From: UBA5195 sp034432755
GTDB lineage: Bacteria > Chloroflexota > Anaerolineae > Anaerolineales > Villigracilaceae
NCBI GenBank assembly: GCA_034432755.1
Contig: DAOUBQ010000050.1
Coordinates: forward strand, 7,033-71,032
Direction: 5' to 3'
DNA length: 64,000 nucleotides
In this document: positions 17,771 to 26,557 of the stretch, in pieces
Position numbering within the stretch: position 1 is the stretch's first letter
Layout: each line of letters opens with the position of its first letter
Notes under the pieces: model-generated
Database searches by the model: none
What the model was told of the DNA's origin: nothing
What the model saw: the letters and a program-made list of their open reading frames with translations, nothing else
Position numbers and translations under genes: made by a program

Positions 17771-18112
17771 TCAGCCGCCTGCCACCTTGACCTGATACCC
17801 CAATTTGCGCAACACCTCCGCAATTTTCTCGCGCTGCTCGCCCTGGATTTCGATAACGCCCTGCTTGACCGTCCCGCCGCTGCCAACCGCCTGCTTGAGG
17901 GTCTTTGCCAGGGCGTTCAGGTCAGATTCGGTCAAAACCAGGTTCTTAATGAGCGTCACGCCTTTGCCGCCGCGTCCTTTCGAATCGCGGTGCAGGTAGG
18001 CAATCTGCTGCTGGGGCGGCAGGGAGTGTGCAATGGCGGCTTTTTTCTCAGGCTGGCGGCGCTGGTCGCCCTGTTCCGAAGACCAAACCGTGCGGCTCTC
18101 GCGGAGGGACAT
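17771..18112 (-). CDS. yciH: SUI1/eIF1-family translation factor (YciH-like)
   Basis: 113 aa with a SUI1 domain over the last 80 residues (GKGVTLIKNLVLTESDLN..., GGTVKQGVIEIQGEQREKI, LRKLGYQVKVAGG). The family is related to eIF1; in bacteria it is thought to affect initiation fidelity. The N-terminal 35 residues are charged and probably disordered. It lies 6 nt downstream of the amidotransferase gene and is probably co-transcribed with it. Confidence 0.88.
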   Translation of the reverse strand: MSLRESRTVWSSEQGDQRRQPEKKAAIAHSLPPQQQIAYLHRDSKGRGGKGVTLIKNLVLTESDLNALAKTLKQAVGSGGTVKQGVIEIQGEQREKIAEVLRKLGYQVKVAGG

Positions 18113-18118
18113 CTCTTC

Positions 18119-18844
18119 TCACTTTCGAGCAACTTCGATAAACGCCTGGAACAACCGCCGCGCCGAATCATGTTCCACCAGCCATTCGGGGTGCCACTGC
18201 ACAGCCAACCCAAACGGATGATCGGGCAATTCTACTGCTTCCACCAGTCCATCCGGCGCGTAAGCAGCGGCTTTCAGGCCGGGTGCCAGGTCTTTAATCC
18301 CCTGGTGATGCAGGCTGTTGACGCCTGGCAGCGGGTCGTTAAAAATTTGAGCAAGACGGCTGTCCTCTTCCACCCGCACCCGATGCGCCAGATGTGTGCG
18401 CGGGTAGCCCTCGTGCCAGTCGTGCCGAATCGCGCCGGGGAGTTGGTCGGCGATGTCGGTGAACAGCGTCCCGCCCAGGGCCACATTGACCACCTGCAAG
18501 CCGCGGCAAATGCCCAAGAAGGGCTTGCCATCTTCAGCGGCGGCGCGTAGCAGCGGCAATTCGAGCGAGTCCCGTTCCGGGTCCACGCCGCCCACCTTCG
18601 GGTGGTCGAGGCCGTCGAAAATCCGCGTTTCGATGTCACCGCCGCCGGTAAAGAGGATTCCATCGAATCGCTCATAAAATTCCCGCCATTCGGGTTCGCC
18701 CAACAGGTTGGGAATCAAAACCGGCATGCCGCCGGCTTCCAAAATCGCCCGGAGATAATGCGTTGCCAGCGCCACCACCGGGTTGCCGTATTCATTCTTG
18801 CTGGTATAAGTTGTCAGGCCAATCAGGGGACGAGAATGGCTCAT
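18119..18844 (-). CDS. Class I glutamine amidotransferase, gamma-glutamyl-GABA hydrolase-like (PuuD family)
   Basis: 241 aa. The catalytic triad is visible: Cys 113 in LGICRGLQVVN, His 218 and Glu 220 in VQWHPEW. FTGGGDIE provides the oxyanion region and SLHHQGIK is the family's second histidine motif. PuuD-type enzymes cleave gamma-glutamyl bonds, for example in putrescine degradation. No other putrescine genes are nearby, so the substrate is open. Confidence 0.88.
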   Translation of the reverse strand: MSHSRPLIGLTTYTSKNEYGNPVVALATHYLRAILEAGGMPVLIPNLLGEPEWREFYERFDGILFTGGGDIETRIFDGLDHPKVGGVDPERDSLELPLLRAAAEDGKPFLGICRGLQVVNVALGGTLFTDIADQLPGAIRHDWHEGYPRTHLAHRVRVEEDSRLAQIFNDPLPGVNSLHHQGIKDLAPGLKAAAYAPDGLVEAVELPDHPFGLAVQWHPEWLVEHDSARRLFQAFIEVARK

Positions 18845-18895
18845 TCAATGCTCCGTAACACCAAAAATGGGCAATAAAACAAGGTAATTTTACCC

Positions 18896-20095
18896 TCACT
18901 CAAACCGAAAACGCCAGACCCCCACCATAAAAAAGACCGCCGCAAACGCTAACAGCACACCCGCTTCGGGCAAAACATCCACCAGTCCGCGGCCGCGCAG
19001 CACCAGGTCGAGTAAGCCCTGCATGGCCCAAGTGGTCGGCAGGATGTGAACGGCCGTCCGCACGGCTTGGGGGAACAGTTCGAGCGGATACCAGCAGCCG
19101 CCCAGTAGCGCCATGACCATGCCAAACATAATGCTCAAGCCGTTGGCCTGACTTTCCGATTTGATGAAAGTTCCCATGCTCGTGCCAAGTGCGGCCCCGG
19201 CCAGCGCCGCGGCAGTCAGAAGAACCGCCAGTGCCAGCGGGTCGCGCCCCCATTGGAGATTCATCGCAAATATCCCAAACAAGACCAACAGCGACATCTG
19301 AAGCAGGGCAAAAGCCACCTGGCCGAGAATCGTCGCCAGCAGGAAGGTGGCTTTGGTGGAGGGCGTAGTCAACAGGCGGCGCAGCGTCCCCTGCTGGCGC
19401 TCATAGGCAAACATGGCCGAAATGCCAAAGAGCGGAATGAAAACCCAGGTAATCAACTGCCCGGCAGACGAGTTGGCGCGCGGGTCCCAGTCCACTTGTC
19501 GCTCTGGGGTATCCCCTTTAACAATAGTTACGCGCTGCGGAGCATCTGCCTGTAACTGTTGGGCAAGTTTGAGTGATTGCTCGAAGTAGGCTTGCTTTTC
19601 GGCCTCGCTTGCAAACGGCATTTGCTTCTCGCGCTGGCGCATGGCGTTGTTGGCCGCGCCCACCGCGCTCGAAACCGAACGGAGCGCCGTCAGGATGGCG
19701 CGTTCGGCTACCATCACGTTGAGATTGTTCGGCTGCTGGAGCAGTTCTACCTCGGAAGAACCGGAGTTCAGGGTTGCGACATCTAACCCGGCGGGCAGGA
19801 TGAACAGCGCCGAGGCGCGCCGCTCGTCGAACTGTTTTTGCCCCTCGGCGCGGGAGACCACTTCGGGGCGCACGGCGGTTGATTTCTCCAACTCGGTCAC
19901 AATTTGGCGCGAGATGGAATTCCCGGCTTCATCCACCACCAGAAGGCGAATGCGCGGGTCTTGTTGCCCGCGAGGCCCGCCGCCCGCCAACAGGAAGGTG
20001 AACACAACCGGCAGAATGATGAAAAACATCCATTCCCACGGGCTGGCAAAGCGGATGACGGCGTCTTTGTAGATGATGGCAAAGATTTTTTTCAT
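18896..20095 (-). CDS. ABC-2 type permease (second permease of export operon)
   Basis: 399 aa. It has the ABC2_membrane_3 layout: one N-terminal membrane helix (MFFIILPVVFTFLLAG), a large extracytoplasmic domain (about residues 45-215), then five helices toward the C-terminus. It is the third gene of the operon ATPase-permease-permease and begins 3 nt after the preceding stop. The two permeases probably form a heterodimer exporting an unknown compound, perhaps a lipid or drug. Confidence 0.85.
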   Translation of the reverse strand: MKKIFAIIYKDAVIRFASPWEWMFFIILPVVFTFLLAGGGPRGQQDPRIRLLVVDEAGNSISRQIVTELEKSTAVRPEVVSRAEGQKQFDERRASALFILPAGLDVATLNSGSSEVELLQQPNNLNVMVAERAILTALRSVSSAVGAANNAMRQREKQMPFASEAEKQAYFEQSLKLAQQLQADAPQRVTIVKGDTPERQVDWDPRANSSAGQLITWVFIPLFGISAMFAYERQQGTLRRLLTTPSTKATFLLATILGQVAFALLQMSLLVLFGIFAMNLQWGRDPLALAVLLTAAALAGAALGTSMGTFIKSESQANGLSIMFGMVMALLGGCWYPLELFPQAVRTAVHILPTTWAMQGLLDLVLRGRGLVDVLPEAGVLLAFAAVFFMVGVWRFRFE

Positions 20096-20098
20096 AGC

Positions 20099-21388
20099 CT
20101 ATCGTTTCATCACATTTGTCCGGCTAAAAATAATCGCCGAAACAACAAAGAGCGACAAACCCATCACCAACAGAGCGGTAATCGGCTCTATCAGTTGCGG
20201 CAGCCCGCCGCCCAGCGCAAGCGTGGTAAACCCATCCAATCCCCAGGCGTTGGGCGTAATTTTGCTTACCACACGCACGAAAGGCGGTAACTGCTCAAGG
20301 CTGATGAAACTGCCGCCCAGAATGCCGAAAATCAACATGATGGACGAACCGAGTGCGCTGACCTGTCCTGCGCTGCGCCCAATGGCCGTCAGCAGCAGGC
20401 CCCAGCCGGTGGCGCCGAAGACGGCAGCCAGGATGAGCAACCCCAGGCCGAGCGGGTCGCCCCAGCGGACGCCAAAGAAAACCCTCGAGGCCAGAATCAG
20501 AATTCCAACCTGCGCCACGCCGGTTAGAAACATGCCAAAGACCTTGCCGCCCAAAATCTGGGCAGATGCGGTGGGTGAGATGAGCAGACGCGGCAAGGTC
20601 CCCTGGGCCTTTTCGGCCAGGATGGAACGCCCGCCATACGAGACGGTGTACATCAGGAACATGAGCGCCATACCGGGGGACATATAGGCCAGCGGGTCGA
20701 ACTGAACCGCGTCTGCCCCTTGCGAGGCTTTCTTGAGCGCGATGGCAGTTGAGGAGGGTAAATCGCTTTTATCGTCCTCGAACATGCTCCACGCCAGGGC
20801 TTCTATCTGCTTGGAGGGCAGTGTCTGGACTTCGGGAAGGCCCAAAATGGCGGTCATGCCGGTAATGCGGCCTTCTTCCACCCGGCTGAGGAATTCATCC
20901 ACAATGGCCTGGATGACTCCGGCCGAGGTGGGGCGGGCCGGGTTGCTGTAGATTTCAATTTGGATGGTCTGCTGCGGCGGGAGATTCCCCCTCCTGGCCT
21001 GGTCAACCGTCGCCTGGGTGGGGATGATGCTTTCGGTGAACCCGGCGGGGATGATGACGGCTGCCGCAGCCTGGTCCTCGTCAATGAAACGGTAAGCGGA
21101 TTCAGCCGAGTCGGCCCCGGTTGGCTCTAACAGCGTGGACAAATCTTCGGAATAGAAAACGTCCACCAGGGCATTCCCCAGTTCCCCTTTATCCAGATTC
21201 ACCAGCACGACCGGGATGTTGGATAAGCCGGAGCCGCCCCCGCCAAAACTGCCGGTGACGAAGCCCAGGCCAATGGTGAGAAGGAAGGGCGCGAGCAGAA
21301 CAAAGGTCAGCGCCGCACGGTCACGGAACATGAGTTTCAGGTCTTTGAGGCCGATGAGAATTAATTTAAGCATGAGTTTGGACTCCAT
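20099..21388 (-). CDS. ABC-2 type permease (first permease of export operon)
   Basis: 429 aa with the same layout as its downstream partner: one N-terminal helix (LTFVLLAPFLLTIGLGF), a long outer domain, and a cluster of five helices near the C-terminus. The ATG at 21388 shares a base with the stop of the ATPase gene (TGATG), which marks tight coupling. An alternative ATG exists 15 nt further in. Confidence 0.85.
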   Translation of the reverse strand: MESKLMLKLILIGLKDLKLMFRDRAALTFVLLAPFLLTIGLGFVTGSFGGGGSGLSNIPVVLVNLDKGELGNALVDVFYSEDLSTLLEPTGADSAESAYRFIDEDQAAAAVIIPAGFTESIIPTQATVDQARRGNLPPQQTIQIEIYSNPARPTSAGVIQAIVDEFLSRVEEGRITGMTAILGLPEVQTLPSKQIEALAWSMFEDDKSDLPSSTAIALKKASQGADAVQFDPLAYMSPGMALMFLMYTVSYGGRSILAEKAQGTLPRLLISPTASAQILGGKVFGMFLTGVAQVGILILASRVFFGVRWGDPLGLGLLILAAVFGATGWGLLLTAIGRSAGQVSALGSSIMLIFGILGGSFISLEQLPPFVRVVSKITPNAWGLDGFTTLALGGGLPQLIEPITALLVMGLSLFVVSAIIFSRTNVMKR

Positions 21389-22332
21389 CAATCGCGCAGC
21401 GCTCGCCCGGTAAGGTGCAGAAAGACCGCTTCGAGATTCGGCTCGCGGATGTCTATGGAGCGGATTTTGATGCCACGCTCATTGGCTGCGCCGACCACTG
21501 CTGCCAGCACATCTTCGGCTTCGGGTGTGATGATGCTGACTTGATGGTCGGTTGCCTGGGCCTGGAGGACGCCTTCGATGCTGGTGAGGGCGTGGGCCAG
21601 GGCGGCCGGGTCGTCGTTTTCGGCGATGTGCAAGACCAGGGTTTCGGTCTGACCGACTTGCTGGGTGAGTTCTTTTTGCGTGCCGAGGGCAATCATCTCG
21701 CCATGGTCAATGATGCCAACCCGATTTGAGAGTTCGGCGGCTTCTTCCATGTAGTGAGTGGTGTAGAGAACGGTCATGCCCTGCCGGTTGAGTTGTTTGA
21801 CCGTATCGAGGATGGCGCGGCGGCTTTGTGGGTCAATGCCAACGGTTGGCTCGTCCATAAAAAGCAGCTGCGGTTTGTGCAGCAAGCCAACACCAATGTT
21901 GACGCGCCGCTTCATGCCGCCGCTAAAGGTGCGGACACGGTCTTTGGCGCGCTCGGTGAGTCCGATTTGCTCGAGGACTTCGGCGATGCGGCTGGCGAGG
22001 GCTTTGCCGCCCAGGCCGTACATTTGCCCCCAAAATTCGAGGTTTTCGCGGGCGGTCAGGTCTTCGTAGAGCGCCAAATCTTGCGGCACAACACCAATGG
22101 CGCGCCGGACGGCCATCGGGTCTTTGCGAATGGAATGCCCGGCAATGGTCGCGTCGCCTTCGGTGGGGCCATACAGGGTGGAGAGCATGGAGATGGTGGT
22201 CGTCTTGCCCGCGCCGTTTGGACCAAGCAGGCTGAAGATTTCGCCGTGTTGGATGTCGAACGAGACACCTTTAACGGCGGTGAAATCGCCGTATTTTTTG
22301 ACCAGGTTGTGGACTTGGAGAATGGGCGGCAT
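21388..22332 (-). CDS. ABC transporter ATPase (CcmA/DrrA-like)
   Basis: 314 aa. Walker A is GPNGAGKT (residues 37-44), the signature is FSGGMKRRVN, Walker B is LLFMDEPTVGID, and the H-loop is TTHYMEEAAEL. A C-terminal extension of about 80 residues (TLVLHIAEND...) is typical of DrrA-like exporter ATPases. The start is fixed by an AGGAGG Shine-Dalgarno six bases before the ATG; the in-frame codons upstream are low-complexity intergenic sequence. First gene of the three-gene ABC-2 operon. Confidence 0.92.
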   Translation of the reverse strand: MPPILQVHNLVKKYGDFTAVKGVSFDIQHGEIFSLLGPNGAGKTTTISMLSTLYGPTEGDATIAGHSIRKDPMAVRRAIGVVPQDLALYEDLTARENLEFWGQMYGLGGKALASRIAEVLEQIGLTERAKDRVRTFSGGMKRRVNIGVGLLHKPQLLFMDEPTVGIDPQSRRAILDTVKQLNRQGMTVLYTTHYMEEAAELSNRVGIIDHGEMIALGTQKELTQQVGQTETLVLHIAENDDPAALAHALTSIEGVLQAQATDHQVSIITPEAEDVLAAVVGAANERGIKIRSIDIREPNLEAVFLHLTGRALRD

Positions 22333-22469
22333 AAGGCCTCCTGGGAAAGATCTGCGAGATATAGCGCAATTGGCGTAGGAAAAGTTGCAAAAAGACGCTT
22401 TTCGTTTGTGACCTTCGTGTTCTTTGTGTTTGAAAAACGAATTTTTATTAGAGAACCAGAACATCCAAA

Positions 22470-23126
22470 TCAGCCAAGCAGGGCTGGCAAATCAAGGTGA
22501 GTAAAATCTGGCACGGCGCGCAGGACGTGGGGTTGACCGGCCACCTCGCGGGCTTCGAGGGTGGTGCAAAGCAGAATGGCATCCATACCGGCGCGGCGTG
22601 CGGCCTCGATTCCGGCCAGGGCGTCCTCGAACACCAGGCAGGATTCGGGGGAGGCTCCCAGCGACTCGGCAGCCTTCTGAAAGATTTCTGGGTCGGGTTT
22701 GCCGTTTTTGACATCATGCGCGCCTACGACGGCCTGGAAATGCCGTCGCAGGTCGAGTTCATCGAGGATAAACGAGACGTTTTCAGGCGGGGCGGCGGTA
22801 GCAACCGCCATTGGGAGGCGAAGGGCATGAGCCTGTTCGAGCAAGTGTAGCAGACCGGGCAGCGGCTCGCGGCAGCAGGCAAAGCGTTCACGGTAAAGGA
22901 TTTCCTTCCGTTCGCTCCAGTAAGCAAGTTCGGCGTCAGTCAGATGGTCACCAAGCACCATGCGCAAGATTTCAACATTTTTCTTGCCGGTCGTGGCGCG
23001 GTTGAATTCATCCAGGTCAATCTGGACGCCAGCCTCGGCCAGCGTATCGCTCCAGGCCTGGTTATGGATGGGCATATTGTGGACGAGGGTGCCGTCCATG
23101 TCGAAAAGGAGGGCGTTGTATTTCAT
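22470..23126 (-). CDS. HAD-superfamily phosphatase/phosphomutase (beta-phosphoglucomutase-like)
   Basis: 218 aa. The nucleophile motif LFDMDGTL lies at residues 7-14 (Asp 9, Asp 11). The helical cap follows, then the Thr/Ser motif VATAAPP, the lysine in GKPDPEIF, and the acidic motif CLVFEDALAGIEAA. The fold matches subfamily I sugar phosphatases and beta-phosphoglucomutases; substrate unknown. Monocistronic, upstream of the ABC-2 operon. Confidence 0.88.
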   Translation of the reverse strand: MKYNALLFDMDGTLVHNMPIHNQAWSDTLAEAGVQIDLDEFNRATTGKKNVEILRMVLGDHLTDAELAYWSERKEILYRERFACCREPLPGLLHLLEQAHALRLPMAVATAAPPENVSFILDELDLRRHFQAVVGAHDVKNGKPDPEIFQKAAESLGASPESCLVFEDALAGIEAARRAGMDAILLCTTLEAREVAGQPHVLRAVPDFTHLDLPALLG

Positions 23127-23216
23127 GGGGGTATTTTATACCGTTTGGAAGAAGAAATACCAGGCAATAACAAAGCGTTCACAATTCAAAAAACCTTGTT
23201 GGCATTTGCGATAAAT

Positions 23217-23276
23217 TAGCCCGGACGGTCATGTCCGGGCAGGATGGGGCAAGAATATTTTTCGGACCGGCTCTTA
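23217..23276. repeat. Partial copy of the 10443-10630 composite repeat
   Basis: Reverse-complemented, this stretch matches the left end of the element at 10443: CCGAAAAATATTCTTG, then a GCCCGGACA...TGTCCGGGC-type palindrome. It ends within a few bases of the ABC ATPase stop codon. Confidence 0.6.
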
Positions 23277-24059
23277 ATGCTCACCGCCGCTTGCCAGGGC
23301 CAGTATCTCATCACGCGTTTCATAAACGCGCACCAGTTTGCCATCTCGCATTTGCAGCACACGGTCAACGTATGCGCACATGCGCAGGTCGTGTGTGACC
23401 ATGATGCCAGCACGGTTGTTCTCATGGATGAGAGCGGCAAAGGTTTGGACGACCTGGAAGGCGCGCTCGGTATCGAGGCTGGCGGTGGGCTCGTCGGCCA
23501 ACACCACGGTTGGGGAGTGAATCAAGGCCCGGGCAATGGCCACGCGCTGTTGCTGTCCACCCGACATTTGAGCAGGCAGATTGTATAGGCGTTCTCCCAG
23601 GCCCAAGCGGGCCAGTAGTTCAGCCGAGCGCACCCGCCCGGCTTTATCGAGGCGGTTGTTGAGGCGCAGCATCAATTCGACGTTTTCGACCGCATTGAGG
23701 AATGGAACCAGGTTGTTTGACTGGAAGGTGAAGCCAATTTTCTCACGCCGCAACCGAACGCGCTGCGTTTCGTTCATTTTTGCTAAATCCTGACCATCAA
23801 TCAGCACCTGTCCGCTGGTGGGTGTGAGCAAAGCGGCCAGGATAGAGAGCATGGTGGTTTTGCCAGAGCCGCTCGGCCCAACCAGGGCAACAAACTCGCC
23901 CTGCCGCACCGAAAACGAGACATCGTCTACGGCATTAATCAAACCGGTGTCGGTGGCAAAAGTTTTGACTACGTTGCGCACTTCGAGGGCAACCAGGTGG
24001 TTTTCAACAATTTGGTGCATAGATATGTTGTGGGTAGGCGTGTTGACCAATACACTCAT
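23274..24059 (-). CDS. ABC transporter ATPase (MacB/LolD/DevA-like)
   Basis: 261 aa. Walker A is GPSGSGKT (residues 61-68), the signature is MSGGQQQRVAIARAL, Walker B is VLADEPTASLD, and VTHDLRM is the H-loop. This class powers FtsX-type permeases that act mechanically across the membrane. The partner permease is the next gene upstream, but the two are separated by a 29-bp tandem repeat array that forms this gene's leader. The ATG at 24059 has an AGGA ten bases upstream; an internal ATG at 24020 is possible. Confidence 0.92.
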   Translation of the reverse strand: MSVLVNTPTHNISMHQIVENHLVALEVRNVVKTFATDTGLINAVDDVSFSVRQGEFVALVGPSGSGKTTMLSILAALLTPTSGQVLIDGQDLAKMNETQRVRLRREKIGFTFQSNNLVPFLNAVENVELMLRLNNRLDKAGRVRSAELLARLGLGERLYNLPAQMSGGQQQRVAIARALIHSPTVVLADEPTASLDTERAFQVVQTFAALIHENNRAGIMVTHDLRMCAYVDRVLQMRDGKLVRVYETRDEILALASGGEH

Positions 24060-24080
24060 TGTTTTTTCCTGTGAAGTGGC

Positions 24081-24363
24081 GCAAGATACTATCTTGCGCT
24101 ACGGTGCGGGCAAGATACTATCTTGCGCTACGGTGTGGGCAAGATACTATCTTGCGCTACGGTGTGGGCAAGATACTATCTTGCGCTACGGTGTGGGTAA
24201 GATACTATCTTGCGCTACGGTGCGGGCAAGATACTGTCTTGCGCTACGGTGTGGGCAAGATACTGTCTTGCGCTACGGTGTGGGTAAGATACTATCTTGC
24301 GCTACGGTGTGGGTAAGATACTATCTTGCGCTACGGTGTGGGTAAGATAACATCTTGCGCTAC
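24081..24363. repeat. Ten tandem 29-bp palindromic repeats
   Basis: The AAGAT core recurs exactly every 29 nt from 24083 to 24344 (ten units). Each unit is AAGATACTATCTT plus GCGCTAC and a GGTGTGGG(C/T) linker. The first unit keeps the full palindrome GCGCAAGATA-C-TATCTTGCGC; later units carry GGGC or GGGT in the left arm. Units 6 and 7 read ACTGTC in the core and unit 10 reads AACATC. The array fills the whole space between the FtsX-like permease and its ATPase. No spacers of unique sequence are present, so it is not a CRISPR. A repetitive open frame across it is a by-product. Confidence 0.95.
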
Positions 24364-24365
24364 GA

Positions 24366-25535
24366 TTATGACAGTCGCAAGGCTTTGAGCGGTTCGATTC
24401 GCACGGCGTAAATGACCGAGACCAGGCCGCCCAGCGGGCCAATCAAGAGCAGGGCCGCCAAGGCCAAGGCAGAGGCTGTCCCGTTGAAGAACAGCGGCAC
24501 AGTGGGGGGAAATCCGAGCGAAAACAGGTAGGTCAGGCCTCCGCCTATCGCCACACCAAAGGCCGTCACCAGAGAAATCTGAATGACTGCCGACATGCCA
24601 ACGACCGGGTTTGAGGCGCCAATCGCCTTAAGCACCCCAATTTGTGCGACTTTCTGCAAAATCTGGATTTGGAAAAAGCCGCCAATGACGAGAATGCCTA
24701 TCAGCAGGGTGAAGCCGCCTTGGGTCTGCACCGTTCCTTGCTGAGCCGAGTAGCCGGGGATGTTGTTGATGGTGGTTGGAATATCGGCAACCTCGATGTT
24801 CTTCACGGCACTGAGTAAATTTGCTTTGACCGATTCAATTTGGGCCGGGTCTTTCACGCGCACGACGATGACGTTGATGGCCGGAACGGTGTTGCCGATT
24901 TCCGCGTCCGATTTGGGCCGCACCTTTTCCCAGACCGAGGGCGAGACGAAAATCGCAGGCTGGAAGAAGAAAGCCTGCCCGGTGGTCGTGCCGATGACTT
25001 TCAGATCGAAAAATTCGTCCTCCACGCCCTGGGTGGAGCGGATGGTGATGGTATCGCCGATTTTGATATCGGTCCGGTCGAGGACACGCTGATCTACAAT
25101 CACTTCGCGAGCGGTGGCCGAAAGAAAGGTGCGCCCGGCAGTTAACTGCGGGAAACCGGGGCGGCCAGATTCTACGCCTAGCAGGGAAACTTTGAGGACT
25201 TTGTTTTCACTGCCCGGCGAAAGCAAGATGGCCGTATTGGAGGTCGAAACCGGACCGGCGTCGTCCACGCCTTCCACGCGACGCACCGTCCGCAAGGTGG
25301 CCTGCCGCAATCGGCTGGCGCTGATGATGTAATCAGATTTCTCCAAAAAGACCACCAACTGCCCGTCCAGTTTCGAGATATACTCGCGGTTATTAGTCCC
25401 CAACCCCTCACCCAGGGCGGCGATAAACAAAACCAACAGGGTAATCAGCGCAATCACCAGGCTGACCAGGAAAAAGCGGCCCTTATTGCGCCAAATTTCT
25501 TTGAATGCAAGATAAAAAGCCAATCCCATGCTCAT
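24366..25535 (-). CDS. FtsX-like ABC permease (MacB/DevC type)
   Basis: 389 aa. One helix near the N-terminus (residues about 22-42) is followed by an extracytoplasmic MacB-PCD-like domain. Three C-terminal helices form the FtsX domain (GFTLLIGILVIGGFFQIQILQKVAQIG is the start; only the general pattern is used here). It works with the ATPase encoded downstream, past the tandem repeat array. Its start overlaps the stop of the thioredoxin-fold gene (ATGA), which places all three in one transcription unit. Confidence 0.88.
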   Translation of the reverse strand: MSMGLAFYLAFKEIWRNKGRFFLVSLVIALITLLVLFIAALGEGLGTNNREYISKLDGQLVVFLEKSDYIISASRLRQATLRTVRRVEGVDDAGPVSTSNTAILLSPGSENKVLKVSLLGVESGRPGFPQLTAGRTFLSATAREVIVDQRVLDRTDIKIGDTITIRSTQGVEDEFFDLKVIGTTTGQAFFFQPAIFVSPSVWEKVRPKSDAEIGNTVPAINVIVVRVKDPAQIESVKANLLSAVKNIEVADIPTTINNIPGYSAQQGTVQTQGGFTLLIGILVIGGFFQIQILQKVAQIGVLKAIGASNPVVGMSAVIQISLVTAFGVAIGGGLTYLFSLGFPPTVPLFFNGTASALALAALLLIGPLGGLVSVIYAVRIEPLKALRLS

Positions 25536-26140
25536 TCTGTCTCTCCGGCAATCGGCGCGTCAAGCGGCGTTGCCCAATCCATGCCCATCACGCCGCGCAA
25601 GAGCAGATCCACCGGCGGGTGGTCGGCAATATCGTCATAATAGTATGGCAGGCGAATTTTGCCCTCCGGGCCGATGATGAAGGTGCCTGACATTTGCATC
25701 GCATCCTGACCAGGAGGCGGCAGCTCGGGCTTCCAACCCTTTTCACGCGCCAGCCGACGGTTCGAGCGAATCACCCGCACCGATAAGATGGACTGCCACC
25801 AGTTAGCACGCGCCAGCCCATAAGCCCGGTAGGCTACCCGTTGCGGGTCGGCCAGACAGGTTACGCCCGGCGCGCGCTCTGAGCAAAACGCTTTGGCGGC
25901 TTCGGGCGTGCCTTGCGTGACCACTGCCAGGGCGAGTCCGCGGGCGACCATCTCCGGCTTGAAATGGACAAGGTTGTCCATCATCTCTTTGCATTGTGGA
26001 CAGCCAAAGTGACGGGTGAAAGCCAAGACCAGAACCTTGCCAGCCCATAATGAGGAAAGCTGGATGGGCTGCCCTTCAACCGTTAGCAGCTCAACATCCG
26101 GCGCAGAATCATTGAATTTCAGGTGTGCTATCTTTGACAT
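25532..26140 (-). CDS. Peroxiredoxin-like (AhpC/TSA, SelL-related) redox protein
   Basis: 202 aa, thioredoxin fold. The start MSKIAHLKFNDSAPDVELL opens the peroxiredoxin pattern, and the redox motif FGCPQC has two cysteines in a CxxC arrangement after VLAFTRH. The family (PF13911-like) includes forms with selenocysteine at this site; here both positions are cysteine. It lies upstream of and overlaps the FtsX-like permease gene, so the transporter may be linked to redox or envelope stress; this is inference. An in-frame start ten codons upstream is possible. Confidence 0.8.
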   Translation of the reverse strand: MSKIAHLKFNDSAPDVELLTVEGQPIQLSSLWAGKVLVLAFTRHFGCPQCKEMMDNLVHFKPEMVARGLALAVVTQGTPEAAKAFCSERAPGVTCLADPQRVAYRAYGLARANWWQSILSVRVIRSNRRLAREKGWKPELPPPGQDAMQMSGTFIIGPEGKIRLPYYYDDIADHPPVDLLLRGVMGMDWATPLDAPIAGETE

Positions 26141-26170
26141 GCTACGGATTGTAACCCCAAGGGGTGTCAA

Positions 26171-26557
26171 AGTCTATCAAGAAAAATTTATAAGCGCGTC
26201 GGCTATCACGAGGCCGAATTTCTGGGCCTGGTCAGGGGGATGTATCTCAATTGTTGTGTAAAAGTGGCGGGAGATTAATCTGGCAGTACGAATTGACACC
26301 ACATTTGGCATACCACCGGTCAGGGGCTATTTCCAGCGCAATTAAATCGTAGCGTCGAACACGTCTTCCTGAAAGCCAAACGGGCCTTTGCGCGGCAACC
26401 CATTCTGAAATATGTAGCGCAGAATTCATTCCGCAACCTGAAAGCGACATAAATATCGCCCTACAAAATCTTCGCGGTTGACGTAGTTTTCACAGAGCAA
26501 TATGATACAACCGCCCCAGTGAACGAGGTAGATTTCTCTCCAACGCCCAATCAAAAA
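26171..26557. repeat. Repeat-filled intergenic gap with a degenerate inverted repeat (26237-26320)
   Basis: No convincing gene. Positions 26237-26320 are a diverged copy, in opposite orientation, of the element at 53998-54081: both share ATGTATCTCAA, TTGTGTAAAAGT, GAGATTAATCT, TACGAATT and GGCATAC in the same order. The rest contains broken GCGCTAC/GTAGGGCGA palindrome halves, which suggests several decayed elements next to each other. Confidence 0.55.

Noticed and set aside
22390..22440. Functional element in TTTGTG/CTTTGTG-rich stretches (also near 10370, 16120, 41260)
   Set aside because: They look like scattered low-complexity remnants of one dispersed sequence, with no fixed boundaries or structure visible.
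22333..22464. Longer N-terminus of the ABC-2 ATPase
   Set aside because: The added codons are TTCTTTGTGTT-type low-complexity DNA, and a strong AGGAGG supports the start at 22332.
24059..24345. Repetitive plus-strand protein across the tandem repeat
   Set aside because: 29 is not a multiple of 3, so all frames stay open by repetition; there is no start signal and no family resemblance.
24081..24363. CRISPR array
   Set aside because: Units follow each other without unique spacers, the period is a single 29 nt, and no cas genes are present.
25532..26140. Selenoprotein with in-frame UGA
   Set aside because: The redox site is CxxC with two normal cysteine codons, and no internal UGA is present.
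26247..26450. Small minus-strand gene between the redox gene and copA
   Set aside because: It consists largely of the degenerate repeat shared with 53998-54081, and has no Shine-Dalgarno.
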